Positions 1 to 7,843 of a DNA stretch of 64,000 nt are shown here, piece by piece. Origin of the DNA: Vibrio atlanticus. GTDB lineage: Bacteria > Pseudomonadota > Gammaproteobacteria > Enterobacterales > Vibrionaceae. Location: positions 1,364,001 through 1,428,000 of the forward strand of contig NZ_AP025461.1 in NCBI RefSeq assembly GCF_024347315.1, read 5' to 3'. The notes under the pieces are model-generated. The model was not told the origin of the DNA. It did not search any database and saw only the letters and a program-made list of their open reading frames with translations. Every line of letters starts with the position of its first letter. Position 1 is the first letter of the stretch. The translations under genes and the position numbers were made by a program.

Positions 1-201
1 GAAGCAACGGATACAACCGCTGCTGGTGATACCTTCAACGGCGCATTGGTGACAGGCTTGCTTGAAGACATGCCACTTGAGCGCGCGATTAAGTTTGCTC
101 ATGCCGCTGCTGCTATTTCCGTAACTCGCTTTGGTGCTCAAACGTCGATTCCAAGCCGTGCTGAAACCGATGCGTTTTTATCAGATCAATTATCTGCCTA
201 A
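1..201 (+). CDS. rbsK: Ribokinase, C-terminal part (truncated by window start)
   Basis: The last 66 residues of a PfkB-family sugar kinase are present, open at the window edge. The stretch DTTAAGDTFNGAL is the family's anion-hole and catalytic-base motif (the Asp of GDTF), followed by the usual helical C-terminus. Ribokinase phosphorylates D-ribose to ribose 5-phosphate using ATP in the cytoplasm. The LacI-type regulator just downstream fits the rbs operon order rbsDACBK-rbsR found in many gammaproteobacteria. The fragment alone could belong to another PfkB kinase; the rbs call rests on that neighbour. Confidence 0.9.
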   Translation, partial: EATDTTAAGDTFNGALVTGLLEDMPLERAIKFAHAAAAISVTRFGAQTSIPSRAETDAFLSDQLSA

Positions 202-212
202 CTTTAGACCCA

Positions 213-266
213 TTTGAAGGCTTAACTCCTGAGCTAAACCGTAGTTAACGGATGTTAGCCTTCAAA
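213..266 (+). other. Hairpin between rbsK and rbsR
   Basis: Arms TTTGAAGGCTTAAC (213-226) and GTTAGCCTTCAAA (254-266) pair over about 13 bp with one bulged base. No run of T follows, so it is more likely an mRNA-stabilising or partial-attenuation hairpin that lets rbsR be expressed below rbsK than a full terminator. This function is inferred. Confidence 0.5.
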
Positions 267-353
267 TTCGGTAACAACAAATAACAAGCATAAGCCCCTG
301 TTTTCGGGCAGAATATCGCGCAACGTGGCAAGTTACTCCCACAAGGATTTTTT

Positions 354-1355
354 ATGGCAACAATGAAAGACGTCGCTCGGCTAGCAAAGGTTTCAACTTC
401 AACCGTCAGCCATGTGATCAACAAGTCACGTTTTGTCAGTGAAGAGATTGCTGAGCGTGTTAACAGTGCGGCTAAAGAACTCAACTACGCACCGTCTGCA
501 TTGGCTCGCAGCTTGAAAATGAAGCAAACCAAAACCTTGGGTATGCTGGTTACTACCTCTACCAACCCATTCTTTGGCGAAGTAGTAAAAGGGGTTGAAC
601 GTCGTTGTTATGAGAAAGGCTACAACCTTATCTTGTGTAACACCGAAGGCGACAGCGACCGTATGAAGTCATCTATCGATACCTTGTTGCAAAAGAGAGT
701 CGATGGCTTGATGTTGATGTGTTCAACCCTTGAAGGGCAGCATATTGACGTATTTGAACGCTACCCAGAACTACCTGTTGTGGTCATGGACTGGGGTCCA
801 ATGCTGTTCGCGAGTGATAAGATCCAAGACAACTCGCACCAAGGTGGCTATATGGCGACCAAGCATTTGATAGACAACGGCCACTCTCAGATTGGTTGTA
901 TCACCGGCCCACTTCACCGCAATCAAGCCTCTTCTCGTTATCAAGGCTTCAAGCAAGCAATGGAAGAAGCAAAGCTAGAGATCAATGCTAAATGGATTGT
1001 TGAATCCAACTTCGAATGCGACGGCGGTTTTGACTCTTACCAAACACTAAAAACCCGAGGCGTAATGCCGTCAGCAATCTTCGTGAGTAATGACATGATG
1101 GCAATGGGGGTGATTCACGCTGCCGCACAAGATGGCACGTCGATTCCAAACGATCTTTCGATCATTGGCTACGATGACATCCACTTGTCAAAATACATGA
1201 CCCCAGCATTGAGCACTATCCACCAGCCAAAGCACCGTTTAGGTAAAGCGGCCGTAGATACTCTCTTGAACCGACTCAAAACACCTGATGCGTATCCGCA
1301 GGTTGTTGAGTTAGAGCCAACGTTAGTTGAGCGAAGCAGCGTAAAAGCGATTTAG
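354..1355 (+). CDS. rbsR: Ribose operon repressor, LacI/GalR family
   Basis: A 333-residue LacI-family repressor. Residues 1-55 hold the helix-turn-helix and hinge (MKDVARLAKVSTSTVSHVIN), followed by a periplasmic-binding-protein-like effector domain (TLGMLV at about 62, SNDMMAMG and IIGYDDI near 245-275). The length matches E. coli RbsR (330). An AAGGA sequence 8 bases upstream supports this ATG. Lying 150 bp after the ribokinase gene in the same direction, it most likely represses the rbs operon and is released by ribose; that role comes from family and context. A strong bidirectional terminator follows. Confidence 0.9.
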   Translation: MATMKDVARLAKVSTSTVSHVINKSRFVSEEIAERVNSAAKELNYAPSALARSLKMKQTKTLGMLVTTSTNPFFGEVVKGVERRCYEKGYNLILCNTEGDSDRMKSSIDTLLQKRVDGLMLMCSTLEGQHIDVFERYPELPVVVMDWGPMLFASDKIQDNSHQGGYMATKHLIDNGHSQIGCITGPLHRNQASSRYQGFKQAMEEAKLEINAKWIVESNFECDGGFDSYQTLKTRGVMPSAIFVSNDMMAMGVIHAAAQDGTSIPNDLSIIGYDDIHLSKYMTPALSTIHQPKHRLGKAAVDTLLNRLKTPDAYPQVVELEPTLVERSSVKAI

Positions 1356-1382
1356 GGCTCAGCCCTCCACAGACTAAATCAC

Positions 1383-1412
1383 AAAGGGCAAGGTTATCTA
1401 ACCTTGCCCTTT
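1383..1412. terminator. Bidirectional terminator between rbsR and the LprI-like gene
   Basis: A 13-14 bp perfect stem, AAAGGGCAAGGTTA with TAACCTTGCCCTTT, and a very short loop. A residues lie on one side and T residues on the other, so it can end transcription from both convergent genes. Confidence 0.85.
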
Positions 1413-1418
1413 TCGATT

Positions 1419-1859
1419 CTATTGCGTTTCACTCTTCGACTTCAGCAGCTTGGGTTCTGGTAAAACTGCTGGCGTGCTGTCCATATAGGTCAAGAAATTC
1501 GCCCATACCTCATGTGTACGCTGCTTGGTTAACCTTATCTTGCAAGAAAGCGCCATAACCCCTCGAATGGTACCATCACGCCATTGGGTATACACCGAGT
1601 CACAATGTGCCGTGATGTAAGCTTGCCAACTGTCTTGAGCCACCTTGATTGAACTGACCAACTCCGCATCATAAGCATTGTGCTCAAAGCTGGCTTCAAG
1701 GTACTGTTCAAGCTCCACTTGTGCGGATTCTAGTTCAATTGCAGCACAGTGATTAATATCCAATGTAGTCATTGCATTCTCACAATCAACAACGTTTTCA
1801 CCTGCCAGTGCAGAGAATGAAAAGCACACAGATATGAGTGCTGATATAAGTCTTTTCAT
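1419..1859 (-). CDS. LprI-like (DUF1311) secreted protein
   Basis: 146 residues starting at MKRLIS, chosen because AAGGA lies 5-6 bases upstream; longer reading needs a TTG start. Residues 1-19 form a signal peptide ending SALA/GEN. The mature part has the pattern of the LprI/DUF1311 family: paired cysteines (VDCENAMT, NHCAAIEL, AHCDSVY, LSCKIRL) and a helical core with W-x-A-Y (QDSWQAYITAHCDS). Some family members inhibit lysozyme in the periplasm, but for most the function is unknown. It is a single gene convergent with rbsR and sharing its terminator. Confidence 0.7.
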   Translation of the reverse strand: MKRLISALISVCFSFSALAGENVVDCENAMTTLDINHCAAIELESAQVELEQYLEASFEHNAYDAELVSSIKVAQDSWQAYITAHCDSVYTQWRDGTIRGVMALSCKIRLTKQRTHEVWANFLTYMDSTPAVLPEPKLLKSKSETQ

Positions 1860-2118
1860 AAACATCCTTAATCCTGTCACCACCAAAATAAATAGCAATA
1901 TTATCGATTAGTTTAAAAACGGACCAGTATTCAGCCATTCAACTGAGACCCAATAACAAAAATTCATCACGTCATCATCAAACAAAAGGTACGGCTAACA
2001 TCCTGATTTCTATAGTGCGACCATGCGTTACGCTATTTATATCAATAACTCAGACTTTTGTTCACACTATTTATGCATAAGCTTGCGTTATTATCGCTAA
2101 ATTTATAAATTAAGTTGC

Positions 2119-3717
2119 ATGCACACACCAATCGGTCACGCTTCTCTTAATATGGATATCAAGTACCACCATTTTGCCAAAACTTCGTTCTTCTTTGCCA
2201 TTTCTTTCTTTTTTTTCATGGCATTGCTCATTCCTTTGACACCTTCTCATTACCAAACGTTAACCGAAGACACATCAAGGTTAGTAGAAACGAGGTTAGA
2301 AGGGATTCAATCAAGGTTCGACCGTTTTTTATCTGAAATTACCCCAGATCAGCCTTGCGACACGATTGTTAGACAACTTCGACAAAACGTTTTTGAAGCT
2401 GATTGGGTGAAAGAAGCCGCGGTGTTCGACAAAGAGAACCGATTTTACTGTTCAACCACCGAGGGTGAAGTTTCATTTCGCCTATACAACACCATCAGGC
2501 AGCGGCTCAATGAAGCCCCAAATTTAACCACCTTATCGTATTCAAACTCAGCGATTACTAAGGTGCAATCCATCATGCTAATATTCTCGACTAAGGAAGG
2601 CTCAGGAGTGAGCCTGATGATTCCTCCGCACTTCATCTTTGAGCTTGTAGAAGCTAATTTGAATAGCCAGGGCATTAACTCTAAAGTTGAGGTGATCAAA
2701 AGAGACATTCACCCTACCGACCTCGGCTCATACAACGCGACAGTACGGATACAGTCAGACATCTACCCATTTACCGTCACCTCATACATTGGTTATCAGT
2801 ATTATATTAACTTCATGCTGAGTCACTTATGGTTTGGCTTTCTTATGGCGGGAATTACGACCATTATTCGCCTTTCCCTCAAGCATAAAAAACAGAGCCA
2901 ACGTAGCTTAGAATATTCGCTATCCAGTGCTCTGAAAAACAAACACCTACATGTTCACATGCAACCTATCGTTAATCAAAGCACCAATAAAATCGTAGGC
3001 TGTGAGTCATTATTGAGATGGAACGATCCAATTGAAGGTAACGTCTCTCCTGCTATCTTCATTCCATTGGCTGAAAGTTTAGGCTTGATTGAGAAGCTGA
3101 CCTATTTCGTGCTGCATGAAGTGTTAACGACATTGAAAAGTAATCCAGAGGTGTTTGCATCAAAGTACATCAGCGTCAACATCAGCCGAAACGTTGTATC
3201 CAACAGTAACTTCACGAATAAAGTGATTAGCATCTTTAAAAGACACCCTGAGATTCTCAAGCAAGTGGTTTTCGAGGTGACAGAGGATGGTGAGTGTTCT
3301 GATGCCGATATGGTCAAAATTAAGGACAACTTGCAAAAGCTCTCTGAGCTTGGTGTAAGAATTGCCATAGATGACTTTGGTACTGGCTACGCAGGACTAG
3401 ATTTTGTAAGGCAATTTCCGTTCAGTATTCTCAAGGTTGATCGCGTGTTCGTGAAAAACATATCCGACGAATCCAGTTTTGGTATCCCACTATTAGAATC
3501 CATGCTTCAGTTATCACGCACCTTAGGCATGCAGGTCATAGTTGAAGGCGTTGAGTACGAGTCACAACTGAAGATCTTGTCGAAACTAGGCGTCGACTAC
3601 ATCCAAGGCTTCTACTTCTATAAACCTATGCCAATAAGCCTCGCCATTAGCTTGATCAAACAGCAAGATTTTGAATCAGATAACGTTGAGGAACTGTACC
3701 TCAACGCTGAAGTGTGA
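2119..3717 (+). CDS. Membrane c-di-GMP phosphodiesterase with CSS-type sensor and EAL domain
   Basis: 532 residues. A transmembrane helix (about 22-42) and a second (about 232-252) enclose a periplasmic sensor with two cysteines (C80 and C111; the second sits in the CST motif typical of CSS-motif phosphodiesterases). The EAL domain fills about 265-515: ESLLRW (variant of EALLRW), VNIS, FEVTE, IDDFGTGY, LKVD and EGVE are all present, so the metal and substrate residues look intact. It should hydrolyse c-di-GMP to pGpG at the inner membrane, probably controlled by the redox state of the periplasmic cysteines as shown for E. coli CSS-type PDEs. The start at 2119 lacks a clear Shine-Dalgarno; Met12 is an alternative. 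Confidence 0.88.
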   Translation: MHTPIGHASLNMDIKYHHFAKTSFFFAISFFFFMALLIPLTPSHYQTLTEDTSRLVETRLEGIQSRFDRFLSEITPDQPCDTIVRQLRQNVFEADWVKEAAVFDKENRFYCSTTEGEVSFRLYNTIRQRLNEAPNLTTLSYSNSAITKVQSIMLIFSTKEGSGVSLMIPPHFIFELVEANLNSQGINSKVEVIKRDIHPTDLGSYNATVRIQSDIYPFTVTSYIGYQYYINFMLSHLWFGFLMAGITTIIRLSLKHKKQSQRSLEYSLSSALKNKHLHVHMQPIVNQSTNKIVGCESLLRWNDPIEGNVSPAIFIPLAESLGLIEKLTYFVLHEVLTTLKSNPEVFASKYISVNISRNVVSNSNFTNKVISIFKRHPEILKQVVFEVTEDGECSDADMVKIKDNLQKLSELGVRIAIDDFGTGYAGLDFVRQFPFSILKVDRVFVKNISDESSFGIPLLESMLQLSRTLGMQVIVEGVEYESQLKILSKLGVDYIQGFYFYKPMPISLAISLIKQQDFESDNVEELYLNAEV

Positions 3718-3797
3718 TTTGGTTTAGATTGGTATAAAGCACAAACCCAACACCGACATGAAGTCTGTGTTGGGAACAACTTTTAGTTTCCTTAACC

Positions 3798-4673
3798 CTA
3801 CTTAGCTCTCATGTCCAAAATAGGCATATTTTCACCACCCAACATTGTTGCTGGTAGCTTTCCGTCCCAATTTTGAGCTTCGGTCAGTTTAATAATTAAC
3901 GGGTTATCCCCAAGAGCTTTGGCCTTTGCATTAATCGCTTCTGCTTCAGCAAAACCTTTTAATTTAATCGCCTTAGCTTCAGCTATAGCGATAAGCTCAA
4001 TACCATCAGCTTCGGCTTTTGCCGTATTTACGGCTCTTTGAGCTTCTAAGTTTTGTCTAGCCAGTTTATGTTTCTCTGCTGCGGCTAAGTTTTTCTCAGT
4101 CTGCTTCGTTTCGATTGAAGTAAGGTATTTTTTGGGTAGGGCTATATTTTCAATCTGTATATTATCTACGCTTACTGGAAACGCGGCCATTTCTTCAATT
4201 AAATTGGATTCAATCGCCTGAATAGCACTCGCTCTATCTTGAATTAACTGCTCTGCATCATACTTGGGAATAACATCCTTGGTTGCAGACCTAAACCTAG
4301 GGTCAAGAATACGAGCTTCAAATTGCGGAAGACCGCCATACTGTCTAAAAAGATCTAACGCTGCAGATTTATCTACCGTCCAGTTAACGGATACGACGAC
4401 AGTAACTGGCATCTGCTCCTTTGTACTAGAGGCCATTTTCTCTTCATTCTTGCGTGTTCGAACTTCAATTTCTTCAACGCTGTCGATAAACGGGACTTTG
4501 AAGTGTAAGCCTGGGCTTACCTGTGTTTTAGCTTCACTAAAGCGCTTAACAATACCAATGTGCCCCTCATTAACAGTATAAACTGAACTAAAGAGAACAA
4601 AAGCAACGGTAATTCCGGCACCTAGCTTTTTAATAGGTAAGTTAAATTTCTTCATTTCTACAGCTTGTTTCAT
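3798..4673 (-). CDS. SPFH/Band 7 (prohibitin-like) membrane protein
   Basis: 291 residues from the ATG at 4673; a longer reading would need a TTG. One N-terminal membrane helix (about 15-33) precedes an SPFH domain (NEGHIGIVKRF, GLHFKVPFIDSVEEIEVR, about 35-200) and an Ala/Lys/Glu-rich coiled coil (about 185-255) like that of prohibitins and HflC/HflK. Such proteins build ring or cage scaffolds at membranes and often regulate proteases or microdomains. No partner protease is encoded beside it; the nearest upstream gene (4835-5212, same strand) is a small membrane protein about 160 bp away. Confidence 0.75.
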   Translation of the reverse strand: MKQAVEMKKFNLPIKKLGAGITVAFVLFSSVYTVNEGHIGIVKRFSEAKTQVSPGLHFKVPFIDSVEEIEVRTRKNEEKMASSTKEQMPVTVVVSVNWTVDKSAALDLFRQYGGLPQFEARILDPRFRSATKDVIPKYDAEQLIQDRASAIQAIESNLIEEMAAFPVSVDNIQIENIALPKKYLTSIETKQTEKNLAAAEKHKLARQNLEAQRAVNTAKAEADGIELIAIAEAKAIKLKGFAEAEAINAKAKALGDNPLIIKLTEAQNWDGKLPATMLGGENMPILDMRAK

Positions 4674-4721
4674 GTTTTTACCAACCAACTTATTATATGT
4701 GTAAATAATCTATACTAATCT

Positions 4722-4808
4722 TTACGCTCGCAAGAAGGTGAGCCCCACAGAACTAGTTAAGTACACGGTACTCTTACTGTAACCATCGAGCGTAACCGCC
4801 GAGCGTAA
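4722..4808. repeat. Inverted/direct CGAGCGTAA repeats
   Basis: TTACGCTCG (4722-4730) is inverted relative to two direct copies of CGAGCGTAA (4787-4795 and 4800-4808) between two minus-strand genes. Either downstream copy can pair with the first to make a 9-bp stem with a long loop. The function is unknown; it could end transcription of the gene at 4835-5212 or be a protein-binding site. Confidence 0.4.
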
Positions 4809-4834
4809 CGCATCATATTAATCCTGATTTATTA

Positions 4835-5212
4835 TTACTTGTCTGCTTTATATTCCATCACGAGTCTTACTATTCCATCGAGTTCCTCGCGTTCGTTTGA
4901 CGAATATAACCCAGACTCTACAACACCAACGTCATCGTTATTGAAAACACCGACACGTAACTCATACTTTTTGGTTAAAAGGTATCCAGCGATGCCAATT
5001 ATGGAAAACACACCAATACCAGCAAGTGGACGAAAAAGGAAAATAGGTAAACTAAACACAACCGCAATAAAAAACGACCTTGTAATTTTACTTTTAATGT
5101 CATGCTCTTTAACGTATATATTTTCTAACGTATTGAGCTTAAGAGGCTTTGGGCTCTTCCTTGTTACAATCGAATCAAACTCAAGCCAAATATTCTTTTT
5201 GCCACTTTCCAT
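4835..5212 (-). CDS. Small two-helix membrane protein of unknown function
   Basis: 125 residues with a hydrophilic N-terminal 40, two hydrophobic helices (about 45-80, around FRPLAGIGVF), then a charged cytoplasmic tail (NNDDVGVV, REELDGIVRLVMEYK). A very strong GGAGGAGGAA ribosome binding site sits just upstream of the ATG, supporting a real gene. I do not recognise a family. It is upstream of, and co-directional with, the SPFH gene. Confidence 0.6.
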   Translation of the reverse strand: MESGKKNIWLEFDSIVTRKSPKPLKLNTLENIYVKEHDIKSKITRSFFIAVVFSLPIFLFRPLAGIGVFSIIGIAGYLLTKKYELRVGVFNNDDVGVVESGLYSSNEREELDGIVRLVMEYKADK

Positions 5213-5228
5213 TGTTCCTCCTCCATAG

Positions 5229-5677
5229 AGCCAACCAACGGCAATACGATAACCCTTTCTTTAACAACACCTTATCAGTCAAAACTTGCAAGGTAAATAA
5301 TTAACGCGATTAGTTCTCATTATCACAGATGATGTCAGTTCGTAATTTGATGGTGACTTTAACCTAGCCGAAAGGCATCGATAATAAAGAGAATGGCATT
5401 TTCGAAATCAGAGGAGATGTGACGACGAAAGAAACCAAGAACAGCTAACTGGTTGATAAGATTGCTATCGCAACCTTATCTTGGGCTTGTTCAACACTTG
5501 GGATTTAGTGTTGGCTGCGCAACACCTTAATCCTTATTCGTTATGTGATGTTTTCCAGGCACTAATAGAAGCCAGACATAACCTCTAATGGTAACGATAA
5601 AAATTTTTCATTTCTGTTTTTATGGAAATTCACTAAAATCCGAGCTCTTTAATTTACATGATAAGAAAACAACACCA
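5229..5677. other. Intergenic region (449 bp) with overlapping hairpins
   Basis: No convincing gene. GATAAG (about 5454) and CTTATC form a weak stem. Just after it CAACAC (5492-5497), GTGTTG (5508-5513) and CAACAC (5520-5525) can form two mutually exclusive hairpins. This could be an attenuator or leader structure ahead of the tiny secreted gene at 5678; no T run is seen. Confidence 0.35.
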
Positions 5678-5803
5678 ATGAAACACATCGCACTAGCTTT
5701 ATTTCTAGCTCTTTCAGCTTTTACTGCTTACGCACACTCTGGTGGCACAGACAGTTACGGTTGTCACGTAGACTCACGCACAGGTGTGCGTCATTGTCAC
5801 TAA
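5678..5803 (+). CDS. Tiny secreted protein with GGTD-GCH-HCH motif
   Basis: 41 residues: a clear signal peptide (MKHIALALFL..., cleavage after AYA at about 19) followed by a 22-residue mature peptide HSGGTDSYGCHVDSRTGVRH-CH. The pattern GGTD..GCH.D..TG..HCH is found at the ends of various bacterial exported proteins and looks like a small metal- or disulfide-stabilised unit. Function unknown. The ribosome binding site is weak. Overlapping longer readings in the other frames lack these features. Confidence 0.6.
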   Translation: MKHIALALFLALSAFTAYAHSGGTDSYGCHVDSRTGVRHCH

Positions 5804-5948
5804 TTCTACTAATGTACTCGTTCTTCTACATTGATAAAAAAACAGTTTCAGAAGAGCAGTTAGAAGAATTAATTTCTCAATGCATGACACCGAGTTGTGT
5901 TATGTTATGTCTATTTAAAATAAAGTTAGATTGGACGACCACGTCAAA

Positions 5949-6083
5949 ATGAAAAAAACAATCGCAATAATTGCAATTCTTTTCACAGCGAATGTATTTG
6001 CTAACACACACACGACTATTATCAATGGCGATCGTGATAATAAAACATGTAGCACTATTGGCGACATTACAATTTGTAACTAA
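5949..6083 (+). CDS. Tiny secreted protein, unknown function
   Basis: 44 residues, shorter than most gene finders report. MKKTIAIIAILFTANVFA is a good signal peptide; the mature part NTHTTIINGDRDNKTCSTIG.. has two cysteines (KTCST, TICN) that could form a disulfide. It lies 145 bp after the other tiny exported gene and before a lipoprotein gene, forming a run of small envelope proteins. No family is recognised. Confidence 0.5.
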   Translation: MKKTIAIIAILFTANVFANTHTTIINGDRDNKTCSTIGDITICN

Positions 6084-6267
6084 CCAAGCCACTATTTGGC
6101 GGGGCTAAACCTCGCTATTTTCTACTTCCCGGCATTCTTACCCCATTCAAAATAAAAACGGGAAATGATACTCATCAATCCTTTGCATAATAAGGAATAT
6201 CGCACCATTTAATTGGTAATTGGTGCATGATAGTATGCACGCGATTTACACCACCCTGGAAATACCA

Positions 6268-6756
6268 ATGTTAAAAAAACTTGTCGCTACTTTTTCAATA
6301 ATGCTACTTGCAGGCTGCGCTAACAACGCAATTGTTGAGTTACAAAAACTAGATACAACGTATTTAGAAAACAAGGAACTACTGATAATTGACGATGGCC
6401 GAACAAAAGACTCAATTAAAAAAATCATTGCTGCAAAATTAGACGAATACGGATATGACTACCAAGTTATTGATATCTCTCAGTCCAACTCAAAAACCAC
6501 AGACGCCCCAAAACTAACATATTCTGCAAACTGGTGGTGGGATATGGCTACTTATATGCGTTACCTAAATGTTGAGGTTAAAGATAAAGGTCAAACGATT
6601 GCACTAGTAAAAATTGACACAGTAAAGTGCGGTGGCATTGATAAATTTGGTTCCGCTGAACGACGTACTCAAGTAACACTAGATCTTTTACTTAGTGATT
6701 TGACAAAAGACGAAGCAAACGAACTAATCTGTCTTGGTGGTACGCCAAACAACTAG
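6268..6756 (+). CDS. Small lipoprotein, possibly Sbal_3080 family
   Basis: 162 residues starting MLKKLVATFSIMLLAGC, a lipoprotein signal peptide with lipobox LAGC (Cys17). The mature domain contains LLIIDDGRTKDSIKKII and NWWWDMATYMRYLNVEV, and ends with repeated charged helices. The size and the YSANWWWD..Y pattern recall the Sbal_3080-type lipoproteins, but that identification is tentative. The ATG at 6268 is chosen because the signal peptide begins there. A terminator follows immediately. Confidence 0.7.
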   Translation: MLKKLVATFSIMLLAGCANNAIVELQKLDTTYLENKELLIIDDGRTKDSIKKIIAAKLDEYGYDYQVIDISQSNSKTTDAPKLTYSANWWWDMATYMRYLNVEVKDKGQTIALVKIDTVKCGGIDKFGSAERRTQVTLDLLLSDLTKDEANELICLGGTPNN

Positions 6757-6763
6757 TTCCTAA

Positions 6764-6786
6764 GGGCCTCTACTACGAGGCCTTTA
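6764..6786 (+). terminator. Terminator after the lipoprotein gene
   Basis: GGGCCTC, 6-base loop, GAGGCCT followed by TTATAA; a 7-bp GC-rich stem with one G-U pair, 8 bases after the stop codon. Confidence 0.65.
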
Positions 6787-6797
6787 TAATACACGCT

Positions 6798-7544
6798 TCA
6801 ACTAACATTTTTATTATGTGATTTTTTGAACTTAATGCCAAAATCCCCTTGCTTTAACTCAGCGTGGAACAACTTTATTTCCGTGCCCACTATTAATTTC
6901 TTGACTATTTCAATGTCTATTGGTGACGCTCTTACGCCAAAAGAGATTGATAAGATTTTTCCGGGTAACGGATAACCTCTATCACCTTGTGGTTTAAAAG
7001 TTCGCAACTCTTTTTCATATTTCCATTGCAAATATTTTGTGTATAAAATCTCTTTGCAATGATGCATTAAACCTATCTTTTTCAAGTAAAATTTTTGTAT
7101 TCAATGACGGATAACTTTTAGTATATTTTACTTTTCTAGTTACCTCATGATTGCCCAATTCATTCTGCTCGTTTCTTTCTAGCTCAATAAAAATTCCATT
7201 GTGATTATCAGCATAATGAGACCACATTAGAATATCAGTTGCGTTTTCTGTCAGTAATACGATTCCGAAGTTTTCAAATGATGATGAAACCTATCAATAT
7301 CTGGAATTACATTTTTGAGTTTGAATGCCATAATGTCTGGCTCATTGGGAAAGGCTCGTGCGATTTTATTTACATTAGTAGATGAAGTCATGGCGGTATT
7401 GCTGGGAAACGAGCATTTCGTATCGAAAGGATCATTAAATGACTCAGGTAGTGCATAGTTAATGCGTTCTGAAGCTATAATATCTAGTGTGAATTGATTC
7501 AGGGGCTTGTATTTTTATAAGGACGCCACTTCAGAATTTTTCAT
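6798..7544 (-). pseudogene. Decayed DUF2971-family gene (nonsense plus two frameshifts)
   Basis: Reading the minus strand from ATG 7544 gives MKNSEVASL, then an in-frame TAA, then KYKPLNQFTLDIIASE..LPESFNDPFD, typical of the DUF2971 N-terminus. That frame stops near 7265. The next piece, GIVLLTENATDILMWSHYA, continues in a second frame to about 7040. The C-terminal part ILYTKYLQWKYEKELRTF lies in a third frame and ends at 6798. At least three lesions are therefore needed to explain it. DUF2971 proteins are of unknown function and often occur in accessory or defence-type islands. Sequencing error cannot explain all three lesions comfortably. Confidence 0.8.
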
Positions 7545-7784
7545 ACATTTTCCACTCTACCTAAACATTCACACCTAATCACATAACAGCTATGTTAGAC
7601 AGAATAATCCTGAATTTTGTCTCTGAAACAATTCTGTCTAGTTTCCAAGACGCGCTGCACTAGGTCCAATAACCCATTTAATAACATCATCTTACCTACT
7701 TATCTTCGTATCAGACATGACGAAAAGCAGAAAACCACCCAATATGTGAGTTGTTCATATCTTGGGAGTCGTGCTTTCAAACAA

Positions 7785-7808
7785 AAACGCCGACATGATA
7801 GTCGGCGT
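7785..7808 (-). terminator. Terminator of nasA
   Basis: On the minus strand ACGCCGAC, loop TATCAT, GTCGGCGT is followed by TTTTGTTT: an 8-bp GC-rich stem with a T tract 36 bases after the nasA stop. Confidence 0.85.
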
Positions 7809-7843
7809 CTACGTTATAAATATGGGTGAATAAGAGGTAGTAA

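Noticed and set aside
5400..5560. Possible integron attC/VCR site
   Set aside because: Inverted repeats are present, but the terminal RYYYAAC/GTTRRRY boxes do not match and there is no cassette array.
5812..5952. 46-codon frame between the two tiny secreted genes
   Set aside because: No ribosome site, no signal peptide and it overlaps the start of the better-supported 5949 gene.
7617..7829. Open frame of 70 codons on the plus strand
   Set aside because: No ribosome site, odd composition, and it runs across the nasA terminator; more likely non-coding.
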